DNA of 64,000 nt from Buttiauxella gaviniae ATCC 51604 (GTDB lineage Bacteria > Pseudomonadota > Gammaproteobacteria > Enterobacterales > Enterobacteriaceae): the NCBI RefSeq assembly GCF_001654835.1, contig NZ_LXEP01000011.1, forward strand, positions 62,001 through 126,000, given 5' to 3'. The position numbers and the translations under genes are program-made. The notes under the pieces are model-generated. The model did no database searches. It saw only the letters and a list, made by a program, of their open reading frames with translations, and was not told where the DNA came from. Shown piece by piece: positions 17,475 through 30,237 of this stretch (positions are counted from its first letter, which is position 1; every line of letters starts with the position of its first letter).

Positions 17475-19187
17475 CTAGTCCCACAAATCCCGGGCCGGGT
17501 CCAGCACCGGGCGAATAATCCCCGCGCGGATGGTGAAATCACCGAAGCCTTCGTCCGCTTCGCGCTCTTTCGACCAACGCCCAACCAGTTCATCAATAGA
17601 TGCCAGAATTTCTGGCTCAGTGATGTTCTCACGATACATACGCGGAATACGCGTACCGATACGGTTACCGCCGATGTGCAGGTTGTAGCGCCCAGGTGCT
17701 TTGCCCACCAGGCCGATTTCAGCCAACAGCGCACGGCCACAACCGTTCGGGCAGCCGGTAACACGCGTGACGATGTGTTCATCCGGCACGTTGTGTTTTT
17801 CCAGCACTTCTTCAACTTTAGTCACAAACTGCGGCAGGAAGCGTTCAGCTTCGGCCATTGCCAGCGGGCAAGTCGGGAAGGAAACGCAGGCCATCGAGTT
17901 TTCACGCTGTGGTTTCACCGCATTCATCAGGCCGCTTTCTTTGGCGATCTTCTCGATCGCTGCTTTTTCACTTGCTGGCACACCCGCCACGATCAAATTC
18001 TGGTTTGCCGTCAGGCGGAAATCGCCTTTGTGGATCTTGGCGATCTCCATCAAGCCAGTTTTCAGTGGGCGCCCCGGGTAATCCAGGATCCGGCCATTTT
18101 CGATAAACAGCGTCAGGTGCCATTTGTCGTCAATGCCTTTTACCCAACCAATACGATCGCCACGCCCGGTAAATTCGTACGGGCGCGTCGGCTCGAATGT
18201 AATACCCGCACGGCGTTCAACTTCCGCTTTAAACACGTCAACACCAACGCGCTCAAGGGTGTATTTGGTTTTGGCATTTTTACGGTCAGTACGGTTGCCC
18301 CAGTCACGCTGCGTGGTGACAACAGCTTCCGCCACCGCCAGTGTGTGCTCAAGCGGAATGTAGCCAAACTCGCTCGCGGTACGGGCATACGTTGCTTTGT
18401 TACCATGTTCGATAGACAAGCCACCCCCCACCAGCAGGTTGAAGCCCACCAGCTTGCCGTCTTTCGCAATGGCGATGAAGTTCATGTCGTTGGCATGAAG
18501 ATCGACATCGTTCTGCGGCGGTACAACAACTGTGGTTTTAAACTTACGTGGCAAATAGGTAGCACCGAGGATCGGCTCTTCGTCGGTCGTCGCGACTTTC
18601 TCTTGATCCCACCAGATCTCTGCATATGCGCGAGTACGTGGCAGCAAATGTTCAGAGAGCTTCTTCGCCCACTCGTAGGCTTCCTGGTGCAGTTCAGACT
18701 CCACCGGGTTCGAGGTACACAACACGTTGCGGTTCACGTCGTTGGCGGTTGCCAGTGCGTCCAGCCCAACTTCGTGCAGCATTTCATGTGCCGGTTTTAC
18801 GTTCTTTTTCAGAATGCCGTGGAACTGGAAAGTCTGGCGGTTGGTCAGGCGAATGCTGCCGTAGATGGTTTTGTCTTCGGCAAACTTATCAATCGCACGC
18901 CATTGCTCGGTGGTAATAATCCCCCCCGGCAGACGGCAACGCAGCATCATCGCGTGACGCGGCTCAAGCTTTTGCTCCGCACGCTCAGCACGAATGTCAC
19001 GGTCATCCTGCTGATACATTCCGTGGAAGCGGATCAGCAAAAAGTTGTCGCCGCGGAAGCCGCCGGTCAGACCATCCTGTAAATCTTCCTGGATAGTGCC
19101 ACGCAGAAAGTTACTTTCGCGTTTCAGACGCTCAGCATCAGTTAACTTGCCTTCGACCACTAATGGTCCTGGGTGTTTTTCGCTCAT
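17475..19187 (-). CDS. cysI: Sulfite reductase hemoprotein beta subunit
   Basis: CysI carries siroheme and a 4Fe-4S cluster and reduces sulfite to sulfide with six electrons from CysJ. The 570-residue length equals E. coli CysI. The four cluster cysteines are seen in CVSFPTCPL and TGCPNGCG (near 434, 440, 479, 483), and the repeated ferredoxin-like and siroheme domains ([20 protein letters not shown]) are complete. Its ATG overlaps the cysJ stop by one base (TAATG). Confidence 0.98.
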   Translation of the reverse strand: MSEKHPGPLVVEGKLTDAERLKRESNFLRGTIQEDLQDGLTGGFRGDNFLLIRFHGMYQQDDRDIRAERAEQKLEPRHAMMLRCRLPGGIITTEQWRAIDKFAEDKTIYGSIRLTNRQTFQFHGILKKNVKPAHEMLHEVGLDALATANDVNRNVLCTSNPVESELHQEAYEWAKKLSEHLLPRTRAYAEIWWDQEKVATTDEEPILGATYLPRKFKTTVVVPPQNDVDLHANDMNFIAIAKDGKLVGFNLLVGGGLSIEHGNKATYARTASEFGYIPLEHTLAVAEAVVTTQRDWGNRTDRKNAKTKYTLERVGVDVFKAEVERRAGITFEPTRPYEFTGRGDRIGWVKGIDDKWHLTLFIENGRILDYPGRPLKTGLMEIAKIHKGDFRLTANQNLIVAGVPASEKAAIEKIAKESGLMNAVKPQRENSMACVSFPTCPLAMAEAERFLPQFVTKVEEVLEKHNVPDEHIVTRVTGCPNGCGRALLAEIGLVGKAPGRYNLHIGGNRIGTRIPRMYRENITEPEILASIDELVGRWSKEREADEGFGDFTIRAGIIRPVLDPARDLWD

Positions 19188-20992
19188 TAGTAGACATCTC
19201 GCTGATAACGGCGCTCAACGCGCAGCTCACTTAAAAATTCATCTGCCGTTTCGGTATCCATGCCACCGAACTCAGCTACCACTTCCAGTAATGCCTGCTC
19301 AACGTCTTTTGCCATGCGATTTGCATCGCCGCAGACGTAAATGTGGGCACCTTCATTAATCCAGTTCCACAGTTCCGCGCCTTTTTCGCGCAGTTTATCT
19401 TGTACGTATATTTTGTGTTCCTGGTCACGCGACCAGGCGAGATCAATGTTGGTTAGCAGGCCGTCTTTGACGTAACGCTGCCATTCAACCTGATACAAGA
19501 AATCATCAGTAAAGTGCGGGTTGCCGAAGAACAACCAGTTTTTACCACCTGCGCCGTCGTTTTCACGCTGTTGCATGAACGAACGGAACGGGGCAATACC
19601 AGTGCCTGGGCCAATCATAATCACCGGGGTTTCCGGGTTAGCTGGCAGTCGGAAGTTATCGTTGTGCTCGATGAACACGCGTACTTCGCCATCTTCTTCA
19701 AGGCGATCAGCCAGGAAACCAGAAGCGCCTCCGGTACGGGCCCGGCCTTCAATGCCGTAACGCACTACGCCAACGGTAATGTGCACTTCGTTTTCAGCTT
19801 CGGCCTGAGATGATGCAATGGAGTACAGACGTGGCGTCAATGGGCGCAGCAATTCAACTAGCTGCTCAGCGGTTAATTCTGCTGGTGCGTAACGCACCAT
19901 ATCGACAATCGGTGTGTTATGAGCAAAATGTTGCAGCTTCGCTTTATCACCCGCCAAATCCAGCAGCGCTGCATTGCGGGTAATCTGCGCGTATTTCTCA
20001 ACAATGTTTGCCGTGTTGACAGTCAGCTCGAAATGCCACTCCAGCGCTTCAGTAAGCGGCAGCGTTTTACCGTCAACAGTGACGCTTTCATCGCCTTTTA
20101 GCCACAGCAATTCAACCAGCTCTTTCACCAGTACAGGATCGTTTTGATACCAGACACCCAACGCATCACCTGGCTGGTAACGCAGACCTGAATCACCTAA
20201 ATCAATTTCAAAATGGCGCACGTCTTTTTCAGAGTCACGACCGGTGATTTTCTGGTTAACCGCAAGCGTTGCGGTCAGCGGCGCTTCTTTGGTGTACGGG
20301 CTTGATAATACTTCGTTGACCACGCCCGTTGCGGTGACCGCTGCTTGTGCTGGCGTTTCTGCCGGCACACGAGATTTCAGGACGTCGACAATTTTTGCAC
20401 GCCACTCACTGGCTGCTGGCTGGAACTCTACGTCACAATCCACGCGGTCCAACAGGCGCTCACCACCGAGTTCCGCCAGTTTGTTATCAAAGTCTTTACC
20501 TGACTGGCAGAAGAATTCGTAGGACGTGTCGCCCAGGCTGAATACTGCAAATGCAGTGCCAGGCAGTTTTGGTGCTTTTTTCGAAAACAGGAATTTGTGC
20601 AACGCCACCGCTTCTTCAGGCGGTTCGCCCTCACCTTGCGTTGAAGTCACGACAACCAGCAGTTTTTCCTGGGCAATTTGTTTGAATTTATAGTCGCCCG
20701 CGTTAACCAGGTTAACGTTCAGTTTTGCTGCCAGTAAATCGTCACGCAGTTGTTCGCTCACGCGACGCGCATTACCGGTTTGCGATGCAGAAATCAGGGT
20801 AATAACCGGAACGTCTGCTGCCGGTGGCTGAGCCGTGGTAACAGCACCCGGTTGTTGATTAATCATCCCCCAGAAATAGCCGGATAACCAGGCCAGTTGC
20901 GTCTGCGAGAAATCGGTTGTCGCCGCCTGAAGGCGTGCCAGTTGCTCCGGGGTTAGCGGCAGCAAAGCGGTCGGTGGGGCCTGAGTCGTCAT
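19187..20992 (-). CDS. cysJ: Sulfite reductase flavoprotein alpha subunit
   Basis: CysJ passes electrons from NADPH through FAD and FMN to CysI. Start at 20992 ([13 protein letters not shown]) gives 601 residues, matching E. coli CysJ (599); the open frame extends 27 codons upstream without family similarity. Domains in order: a flavodoxin-like FMN domain (about 65-205; [22 protein letters not shown]), connecting and FAD domain ([17 protein letters not shown]), and NADPH domain ([25 protein letters not shown]-terminal YQRDVY). First gene of cysJIH; CysB activation expected. Confidence 0.98.
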   Translation of the reverse strand: MTTQAPPTALLPLTPEQLARLQAATTDFSQTQLAWLSGYFWGMINQQPGAVTTAQPPAADVPVITLISASQTGNARRVSEQLRDDLLAAKLNVNLVNAGDYKFKQIAQEKLLVVVTSTQGEGEPPEEAVALHKFLFSKKAPKLPGTAFAVFSLGDTSYEFFCQSGKDFDNKLAELGGERLLDRVDCDVEFQPAASEWRAKIVDVLKSRVPAETPAQAAVTATGVVNEVLSSPYTKEAPLTATLAVNQKITGRDSEKDVRHFEIDLGDSGLRYQPGDALGVWYQNDPVLVKELVELLWLKGDESVTVDGKTLPLTEALEWHFELTVNTANIVEKYAQITRNAALLDLAGDKAKLQHFAHNTPIVDMVRYAPAELTAEQLVELLRPLTPRLYSIASSQAEAENEVHITVGVVRYGIEGRARTGGASGFLADRLEEDGEVRVFIEHNDNFRLPANPETPVIMIGPGTGIAPFRSFMQQRENDGAGGKNWLFFGNPHFTDDFLYQVEWQRYVKDGLLTNIDLAWSRDQEHKIYVQDKLREKGAELWNWINEGAHIYVCGDANRMAKDVEQALLEVVAEFGGMDTETADEFLSELRVERRYQRDVY

Positions 20993-21161
20993 GCGTTTTG
21001 GGTTCCAGTAGCAAAGGTCCGTTTTCAAGAATAAACGGCAATAAGGTAAGGTTAACCAGAGCGATAGTAACAATTAAAGAAGGGATAGAAATAACAAATA
21101 ACCAAAATGACTAACCGCTTTTACGGGTAATCCATAACGTTAAAAGTGGTTAATTAATCCT

Positions 21162-21175
21162 TTGATTTATATCAA
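21162..21175. promoter_or_regulatory. Perfect FNR-type box between cysJ and queD
   Basis: TTGATTTATATCAA is an exact match to the TTGAT-N4-ATCAA FNR consensus. It lies 170 bp upstream of the cysJ start and 120 bp upstream of the divergent queD start. The surrounding 303-bp gap is A/T-rich and should also hold CysB sites, which I could not place reliably. Confidence 0.5.
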
Positions 21176-21295
21176 TTTAAATTAGTAAACATGACTAAAT
21201 AGAACCTTTAACCAATGATGATAGTTTTAGTTAATGCTTAAAATAGTGGATTCCGGTACTATGCGGCGGTTTTTCGTCCTATTGAGATAGTAATA

Positions 21296-21655
21296 ATGAC
21301 CACCACTCTGTTTAAAGATTTTACCTTCGAAGCCGCTCACCACCTGCCGCATGTGCCAGAAGGCCACAAGTGCGGTCGCCTGCATGGCCACTCCTTTATG
21401 GTGCGTCTGGAAATCACTGGCGAGGTTGATCCTTATACCGGCTGGATCATGGATTTTTCTGAGCTGAAGGCGGCATTTAAACCGACTTATGACAGACTGG
21501 ATCATTATTATCTGAATGATATTCCTGGGCTTGAGAACCCAACCAGCGAAGTGCTGGCAAAATGGATTTGGGATGAGATGAAGCCGATTGTGCCACTGCT
21601 CAGTTCAGTGATGGTAAAAGAAACCTGTACCGCCGGTTGCGTGTATAAGGGCTAA
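21296..21655 (+). CDS. queD: 6-carboxy-5,6,7,8-tetrahydropterin synthase
   Basis: QueD converts dihydroneopterin triphosphate to 6-carboxytetrahydropterin, the first dedicated step of queuosine synthesis. The 119-residue protein is a short PTPS-family member: zinc histidines in EAAHH (15/16) and LHGHSF (30, 32), the nucleophile C26 (KCGRLHGH) and the late catalytic glutamate in VKETCTAG. It is divergent from cysJ and convergent with queE, which makes the next-step product. Confidence 0.97.
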   Translation: MTTTLFKDFTFEAAHHLPHVPEGHKCGRLHGHSFMVRLEITGEVDPYTGWIMDFSELKAAFKPTYDRLDHYYLNDIPGLENPTSEVLAKWIWDEMKPIVPLLSSVMVKETCTAGCVYKG

Positions 21656-21684
21656 AAGAAAGGCACCCAAGGATGCCTTTCTTG
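21656..21684. terminator. Shared terminator between queD and queE
   Basis: AAAGGCA/TGCCTTT stem around CCCAAGGA with T-rich and A-rich flanks; it can serve both convergent genes. Confidence 0.8.
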
Positions 21685-21686
21685 TT

Positions 21687-22358
21687 TTAAGCGATATTCA
21701 AATACTTATGTGTCTGCATCGAAAGCCGCCAGTTGCGGGCAATGCACGTTTCAATACACAGGCGCGTCGCATCTTCTTTCTGGCTGATTGGCTGTAGCGC
21801 GATAATGCGCTTTTTATCATCTATCAGTGTCGCTAACAGTTCATCCAGCGCTTCAATGTCACGCATACGCCCTACCGGATGTTTAATTTCATCCGCGCGT
21901 TCCAGCGCCTGAGAAAGCACATCGTAACCGCCGCGCATGTTCACTTTTGGGGAGACTGTGACCCAGGTGCCTGCGGTACAGCGCACTTCGTGGGTGCCGC
22001 TGGTTTCAATCTGGCAGCTATAGCCGTGGTGCTCAAAGAGCGAGGTCAGTGGCGTGAGATCGTGAATACAAGGTTCGCCACCGGTAATCACTACATGGCG
22101 GGCGGTATAGTCCTGGCGTTGGAAAATCGCCAGCAGATCTTCGGCACTGGCATTGCCCCATTTATCGCTTTCTTTGGTTTTAGCCAGAATGCTGAACAGA
22201 GAGACTTCACGATCCGCGAGTTTATCCCAGGTGTGTTTGGTATCGCACCACGCGCAACCCACTGGGCAGCCTTGTAGGCGAATAAAAATGGCGGGCACAC
22301 CAGTAAAATAGCCCTCCCCTTGCAGGGTCTGGAACATCTCGTTAATCGGATACTGCAT
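21687..22358 (-). CDS. queE: 7-carboxy-7-deazaguanine synthase (radical SAM)
   Basis: QueE uses a 4Fe-4S cluster and SAM to ring-contract 6-carboxytetrahydropterin to CDG. The 223-residue length equals E. coli. The cluster motif is C31-x3-C35-x2-C38 (GCPVGCAWC), and the SAM-binding TGGEP lies near residue 95. With queD and queF in this window, only queC of the preQ0/preQ1 pathway is missing here. Confidence 0.97.
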   Translation of the reverse strand: MQYPINEMFQTLQGEGYFTGVPAIFIRLQGCPVGCAWCDTKHTWDKLADREVSLFSILAKTKESDKWGNASAEDLLAIFQRQDYTARHVVITGGEPCIHDLTPLTSLFEHHGYSCQIETSGTHEVRCTAGTWVTVSPKVNMRGGYDVLSQALERADEIKHPVGRMRDIEALDELLATLIDDKKRIIALQPISQKEDATRLCIETCIARNWRLSMQTHKYLNIA

Positions 22359-22656
22359 AGTCTTCTCAGATAATAGGTGTAAAGAGTAATTATCGCAGAA
22401 GTGACGGCTGAGATCATGCGTAACGCGGCTGCTGCGGCATATGTTCCATAACCATCCCTAAAAAATACCTGATAATGCCTATAAAACATGGTTATCATCA
22501 CAACAATCCCCCTTGTTTTGCCTCTATGCCACACGGCTTGATCATCGTCATGTTCCCATTCACCAGACACTTTTAGCATCGCTCCAGCCATTTTTCTGAT
22601 GGGCTCACAGGTGCACGATGCCTGGCGCCACGTTAATTATGATTCTGGAGTGACCC
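22359..22656. other. queE / M20 peptidase intergenic, no gene seen
   Basis: About 300 bp between divergent genes. It must contain both promoters, but I could not assign hexamers with confidence and saw no repeat or RNA. Confidence 0.5.
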
Positions 22657-23769
22657 ATGGATTTAAAACAGTATCTTCAAGAACTAAAAAAAGTAGTCAA
22701 CATCGACTGTGGAACAGCAACTATTGATGGCGTAGAAGAAGTCAGCAGAATTATTCAGCACTGGTATCAGAACGAGAATTGGCAATGCGACAGAGTCTCA
22801 CTCGGTGAAAAAGTTGGGCCAGGGTTATTCGCAACCAACAAACCCAATGCTGATCGGTATGACGTGCTGCTCGTCGGGCATATGGATACAGTGTTCCCGG
22901 TCGGCACCGTGGCTGAGCGCCCTTTCCGCATTGAAGGAAACCGTGCATACGGCCCTGGCGTATCCGATATGAAAAGCGGGCTGCTGAATATTCTCTGGGC
23001 GTTGCGCGAAATGGATAAGGCGACTCTGGAGCGGTTATCCATTGGCGTGGCAATGAACCCGGATGAAGAAACCGGCTCCGCTCACTCCCATCACTGGATT
23101 TGCGAACTGGCAAAACGTAGCCGGTATGTATTGGTGTGTGAAGCCGCCAGGGCTGATGGTTCGCTGGTGAAAGCACGCAAAGGCATTGCAGGTTATAAAC
23201 TCACATTTAAGGGTGTGGCGTCACATGCGGGCAATGATCCGGAATCTGGTCGCTCTGCTATAAAAGCTCTGGCGCGCGCCGTTCTGGAAATCAGTGACCT
23301 GGCAGATATGTCAAAAGGCACCACTATCAACGTCGGTGTGATTTCTGGCGGTGTCGTGGCGAATATCGTACCGGAACACGCGGAGATGATTGTCGATGTC
23401 CGCTTCCAGGACAACGATGAATATGCGCGAGTCCATGCTGCAATCCAGGCTTATAGCCAGCGGGAATTCGAGCGCGATGTGAAAACCGCTGTTAAACAGC
23501 AAGCGCATAAACCAGCCATGTCACCAACCGCAGATACTGAAAAGTTAATGCAACTTGTTGAACAGGCTGGTGTTGCCGAAGGCATCAACGTGCGCTGGAA
23601 ATCTGTGGGTGGTGGTTCCGATGCTAACCATACCGCAGCGTTGGGCATTCCTTCACTGGACGGTTTCGGCCCGATTGGCGCGGGGTTCCACAGCGCTTCG
23701 GAATACCTGGAAATAGACAGTATCGAGCCACGCATTCGGCTGCTTAAACGCGTGATTCAGTCGCTATAA
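22657..23769 (+). CDS. M20-family metallopeptidase, glutamate carboxypeptidase type
   Basis: A 370-residue cytoplasmic M20 enzyme. Metal-site motifs are intact: VGHMDTVFP (H75, D77), the bridging aspartate D104 in GVSDMKSG, general base E137 and ligand E138 in NPDEETGS, and a C-terminal histidine in GFHSASEYLE. A dimerisation lid domain begins near residue 180 (KGVASHAGNDP). It resembles carboxypeptidase G2-like proteins, which cleave C-terminal glutamate from peptides or folates; the real substrate is unknown. No signal peptide. GGAG precedes the ATG. It is not in this position in E. coli K-12 as I recall, so it is accessory. Confidence 0.85.
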   Translation: MDLKQYLQELKKVVNIDCGTATIDGVEEVSRIIQHWYQNENWQCDRVSLGEKVGPGLFATNKPNADRYDVLLVGHMDTVFPVGTVAERPFRIEGNRAYGPGVSDMKSGLLNILWALREMDKATLERLSIGVAMNPDEETGSAHSHHWICELAKRSRYVLVCEAARADGSLVKARKGIAGYKLTFKGVASHAGNDPESGRSAIKALARAVLEISDLADMSKGTTINVGVISGGVVANIVPEHAEMIVDVRFQDNDEYARVHAAIQAYSQREFERDVKTAVKQQAHKPAMSPTADTEKLMQLVEQAGVAEGINVRWKSVGGGSDANHTAALGIPSLDGFGPIGAGFHSASEYLEIDSIEPRIRLLKRVIQSL

Positions 23770-23775
23770 AATCAA

Positions 23776-23797
23776 ATGGCCGGGGAAACCCGGCCAT
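23776..23797. terminator. Bidirectional hairpin between the M20 gene and adhP
   Basis: ATGGCCGGG and CCCGGCCAT form a perfect 9-bp stem with loop GAAA, placed between the convergent genes. Confidence 0.8.
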
Positions 23798-23818
23798 ATT
23801 CAGTTTACCCGGCAACGC

Positions 23819-24835
23819 TTACTTCTTCGTTTTAAAATCAATCACCATACGGCCTTTGATTTTACCCTCTTCCATTTCCTTGAAGATCGCATTGATATCT
23901 TCAAGCGGGCGCATCGTCACTTTCGGCACAACTTTGCCTTCGGCAGCAAACTGGAAGGCTTCAGCCAGATCCATGCGAGTTCCAACTAATGAACCAACTA
24001 CTTCGATGCCATCAAGCACCAGACGCGGAATGTTGAGACTCATGGACTCTGAAGGCAGCCCAACGGCAACAATGCGAGCACCGGCACGAACCGCATCTAC
24101 CGCCGAGTTGAACGCCGCTTTTGCTACGGCGGTGACTACAGCCGCATGTGCGCCACCTACTTTTTCCTGAATAACTTTTGCCGCATCTTCATTGCGCGAA
24201 TTGATGACTAAATCTGCTCCGCACTCTTTCGCGAAATCCAGTTGTGCATCGTTCACGTCGATTGCGATAACTTTGGCATTAAAAACGTTCTTCGCATATT
24301 GCAGCGCGAGGTTGCCAAGGCCACCCAGGCCGTAAATCGCAATCCACTGACCAGGCTGAATATGGGAAACTTTCACCGCTTTGTAAGTGGTGACGCCCGC
24401 ACAAGTCACGCTGCTGGCTGCGGCAGATTCGAGGCCGTCGGGTACTTTTACCGCATAGTCAGCAACAACGATGCACTCTTCGGCCATACCGCCATCTGCG
24501 GTATACCCTGCGTTTGTTACGCTACGACACAGCGTTTCGTTACCGGTATTACAATATTCGCAATTACCGCATCCACGGAAGAACCAGGCGACACTTGCGC
24601 GGTCCCCCACTTTTAACGAAGTAACACCTGGGCCGATAGATTTCACTAACCCGATACCTTCGTGACCCAACGTAATGCCAGTCACATCACCAAAGTCACC
24701 ATTTTTCACATGCAAATCGGTGTGACAAACACCGCAACACTCCATCGTCAGTAATGCCTCGCCGTACTCAAGCGGGCGTACGGGCTTATCTATGATGCCG
24801 ACAGAGTGGTCTTTGTTAACAACTGCAGCTTTCAT
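23819..24835 (-). CDS. adhP: Zinc-dependent ethanol-preferring alcohol dehydrogenase
   Basis: AdhP interconverts primary alcohols and aldehydes with NAD. The 338-residue protein tracks E. coli AdhP (336) throughout. Catalytic zinc ligands C37 and H58 (GHEG), structural-zinc cysteines in [16 protein letters not shown], and the NAD-binding GLGGLGNLA (about 172-180) are present. In E. coli adhP lies elsewhere in the chromosome, so its place between queE and eno is a lineage difference. The ribosome-binding site GGAGACC precedes the ATG. Confidence 0.93.
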   Translation of the reverse strand: MKAAVVNKDHSVGIIDKPVRPLEYGEALLTMECCGVCHTDLHVKNGDFGDVTGITLGHEGIGLVKSIGPGVTSLKVGDRASVAWFFRGCGNCEYCNTGNETLCRSVTNAGYTADGGMAEECIVVADYAVKVPDGLESAAASSVTCAGVTTYKAVKVSHIQPGQWIAIYGLGGLGNLALQYAKNVFNAKVIAIDVNDAQLDFAKECGADLVINSRNEDAAKVIQEKVGGAHAAVVTAVAKAAFNSAVDAVRAGARIVAVGLPSESMSLNIPRLVLDGIEVVGSLVGTRMDLAEAFQFAAEGKVVPKVTMRPLEDINAIFKEMEEGKIKGRMVIDFKTKK

Positions 24836-24953
24836 GACGGTCTCCTGACCTGTGAGTGAAATAACCCACTAATCCTGGTCGAGAGCACAGGCAACCGCAA
24901 ACTGCATTCCCGGTTTATGCGAGGGTGACTCAGGTTTGGCGAATAAAGGGCAC

Positions 24954-24980
24954 AAAAAAACCCGCCGAAGCGGGTTTTTT
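24954..24980 (-). terminator. Terminator after eno
   Basis: CCCGC/GCGGG stem with loop CGAA, flanked by A and T runs on both sides, 26 bp after the eno stop. Strong in the leftward direction. Confidence 0.9.
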
Positions 24981-25005
24981 AATCAGAATTTAAAGCAGTA
25001 ACGAA

Positions 25006-26382
<1,377 letters not shown>

Positions 26383-26394
26383 CTAACTTTCTGC

Positions 26395-28050
<1,656 letters not shown>

Positions 28051-28260
28051 TTAGGTTTAAAGACGATGGGAGTACCAGGACGGGAAAGTAGTATACCCGA
28101 ACAGTATCGGCGCCACAAACTTTCATTCTGTCTGCTAAGCCCTGACCTCGCACTTTGTCAGGGCACTGAAAATAGCCCGTCTGGTAGAAATGTTTTTGAC
28201 TCAAATCAAGAGCTTGTTAAATCGAAATGGCCATAAAATGCGCTTGACCACAAAAACGTG

Positions 28261-29055
28261 TTAGATATCAGTTTCCTGGCGTTTAACTTCTTGCCAGACT
28301 TCTTCCATGATTTCCAGGTCAACTCCGGTCATTGTCAGGCCTCTGGCGGCAATAATCTCTTCCACCTGGCGGAAACGGCGCTCGAATTTGATATTGGCTT
28401 TCTGTAAAGCTGTCTCGGCTTTGGTCCCTAAATGGCGTGCAAGATTGACGGTCGCGAACAATAAATCACCGACTTCTTCTTCCAGTTTGGCTTCATCAAC
28501 GACGACCTGTTTAGCTTCAAACATCACTTCGTCGATCTCCTCATAGACTTTGTCTAAAACCGGGCCAAGCGTGGTCCAGTCGAAACCAACAGTTGAGCAA
28601 CGTTTCTGGATTTTATGCGCACGCATTAACGCAGGCAGCGCGTGAGGAATATCATCGAGTGCGGAATGTTGTGCTTTTTCAGCACGCTCATCACTTTTGA
28701 TTTGTTCCCAACGCTCCAGCACTTCGGTGCTGTTTCCTGCGGTACCGTCTGCAAAAATATGCGGGTGACGGCGTTCGAGTTTATCGCTGATGGCTTTACA
28801 GATATCGTCGAAATTAAAGCGCCCTTCTTCCTGCGCCATTTGTGCGTAAAAGACGACCTGGAACAGCAAGTCACCCAGCTCACCGCGCAAATCATCAAAA
28901 TCTTCGCGGTTGATGGCGTCAAGCACTTCGTAAGTTTCTTCCAGGGTATACGGCGCGATGGTGGCGAAGGTTTGCTCTTTGTCCCACGGGCAACCTGTTT
29001 CCGGGTCACGCAGGCGCTTCATGATGCCGAGAAGGCGGGTAATTTGAGAGGACAT
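28261..29055 (-). CDS. mazG: Nucleoside triphosphate pyrophosphohydrolase
   Basis: MazG hydrolyses nucleoside triphosphates to monophosphates and has been linked to ppGpp levels. Start at 29055 (MSSQITRLLGIMKRLRDP) gives 264 residues, close to E. coli MazG (263); an upstream ATG at 29076 is possible. Two MazG domains are seen (about 9-110 and 150-250), each with the EExxE-type metal motifs (EETYEV, ELGDLL; EEIDEV, EEVGDLL). In E. coli the toxin-antitoxin pair mazEF precedes it; here an Hcp/DUF4225 unit does. Confidence 0.95.
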   Translation of the reverse strand: MSSQITRLLGIMKRLRDPETGCPWDKEQTFATIAPYTLEETYEVLDAINREDFDDLRGELGDLLFQVVFYAQMAQEEGRFNFDDICKAISDKLERRHPHIFADGTAGNSTEVLERWEQIKSDERAEKAQHSALDDIPHALPALMRAHKIQKRCSTVGFDWTTLGPVLDKVYEEIDEVMFEAKQVVVDEAKLEEEVGDLLFATVNLARHLGTKAETALQKANIKFERRFRQVEEIIAARGLTMTGVDLEIMEEVWQEVKRQETDI

Positions 29056-29122
29056 ATCGGCTCTATTTTTTGTCAAATTTGTGGCTATCTATAGCAAAAA
29101 TTGAGGTCGAATTTCAATGAAA

Positions 29123-29452
29123 TTACTCTTTCCACGTTTTTTTAGGTTGAGTCAAAATGTTAAAAAAAAGAGGAAGAATCATGCCATGAATCCATACAAA
29201 AAAAGTTGAGATATACATAATCCAGTCGTCATTTAAATATAAGTTCAGATTTGATAGTAAACCATAGGGGAGTGTTCCATATTTCAAAATATGGAATTGC
29301 GTGCCACCAAGAATCATGACAGAGATCACATATACAAGCGCAAATAATGAAGTATTAAATTTCACAGCATAAACGAAACACATCCCCTGTATCACAACAA
29401 ACACAACCGAAGTAATGAGATACAAAAACAGAAAAAAAACATCCTCCATCAT
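29123..29452 (-). CDS. Small membrane protein, putative immunity to the upstream DUF4225-like protein
   Basis: A 109-residue, strongly hydrophobic protein with three to four membrane segments (about 6-30, 34-54, 77-100) and a short basic tail (TQPKKTWKE). I recognise no family. Its ATG shares one base with the stop of the upstream gene, so the two are translationally coupled, the arrangement usual for effector-immunity pairs. A membrane immunity protein would fit an effector that acts on or in the membrane. The role is inferred only from context. A+T content is well above the backbone genes, pointing to transfer. Confidence 0.6.
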   Translation of the reverse strand: MMEDVFFLFLYLITSVVFVVIQGMCFVYAVKFNTSLFALVYVISVMILGGTQFHILKYGTLPYGLLSNLNLYLNDDWIMYISTFFVWIHGMILPLFFNILTQPKKTWKE

Positions 29453-30237
29453 TATTCCTTTTCTAAGCCAGCTATCGTTGCACTATCTGAGGAGATTTCA
29501 ATCGTTAGTTCGGACGGTGTCATTTTTTTGAAAGCATAAATTTTATCTTGGTTCATATATCGGAATAATCGCCACGCTTCTGGTTTGTTCACTTTGGTAA
29601 GTAAACCATTTACAGATAACCCGAGGTCAACCACAGCAAAAGCATTCTCGCCCTGTTTTTCAGTAAACCCCGCTTCTTTTGCGACGATCTGATAAACTTG
29701 TTTCACATAACCGACTTTTTCTTTTCGATATAATAAATAATATCCATTTTCATACATATTATTTGTACCGTGGGCAATAAGAGTTCCTCCAAACGCTGCG
29801 CAACCTAGCCCTAATGTCCCCGCACAAGCACCGTATCCCGCTATAATTTGTGTTCCCCCACCCACAAAACCGATTTGTTTAATAACTAGTGTCTTCCAAC
29901 CATTGTGCGCAGTTTCAGCCTCCTTTTCAGCTTCGATAATGATCCATTGCTGCACTCGCTGAGCAAAGAGATCGTCACTGGATTTTTTAAGGTAATTAAA
30001 CTCTTGCTGCAATACATAAGTCGCAGCATTCAAACTTATTCGGCCTTCGACAAAAGCCGTTTCACTCTGTGATATTAACTGTTGAACCTCGGCCAGGAAG
30101 CGGCGTTTTATATACGACTGCCTCAGGTAATTTCGCGCCACATGCTCAGCCAAATTCATAAGCTGTAACGATAATCGGTGTAATATCTGAAAGGAAAAAC
30201 TGTTTTCAATTTCAGAAGAAAATCTCGCAACTGTCAT
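29452..30237 (-). CDS. DUF4225-like protein, putative type VI secretion effector
   Basis: A 261-residue protein that resembles DUF4225 proteins as I recall them: a long charged helical N-terminal half (1-115), a glycine/alanine-rich hydrophobic stretch (119-155, QIGFVGGGTQIIAGYG...), the motif HGTNNMYE (156-163), and a C-terminal part with PEAWRLFRYMNQD (219-231). The glycine-rich hydrophobic segment could insert into membranes, which would make it pore-forming; no catalytic motif is evident. Its ATG overlaps the stop of the Hcp-like gene by four bases (ATGA), so it is probably made with and carried by that protein. No signal peptide. Function is not established. Confidence 0.6.
   Translation of the reverse strand: MTVARFSSEIENSFSFQILHRLSLQLMNLAEHVARNYLRQSYIKRRFLAEVQQLISQSETAFVEGRISLNAATYVLQQEFNYLKKSSDDLFAQRVQQWIIIEAEKEAETAHNGWKTLVIKQIGFVGGGTQIIAGYGACAGTLGLGCAAFGGTLIAHGTNNMYENGYYLLYRKEKVGYVKQVYQIVAKEAGFTEKQGENAFAVVDLGLSVNGLLTKVNKPEAWRLFRYMNQDKIYAFKKMTPSELTIEISSDSATIAGLEKE

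Noticed and set aside
17676-19082. Long rightward open frame of 468 codons
   Set aside because: It is fully antisense to cysI, has no ribosome-binding site and shows no recognisable motif; it reflects the codon pattern of cysI.
22091-22591. Leftward frame of 166 codons upstream of queE
   Set aside because: Mostly an alternate frame of queE; no ribosome-binding site and no similarity.
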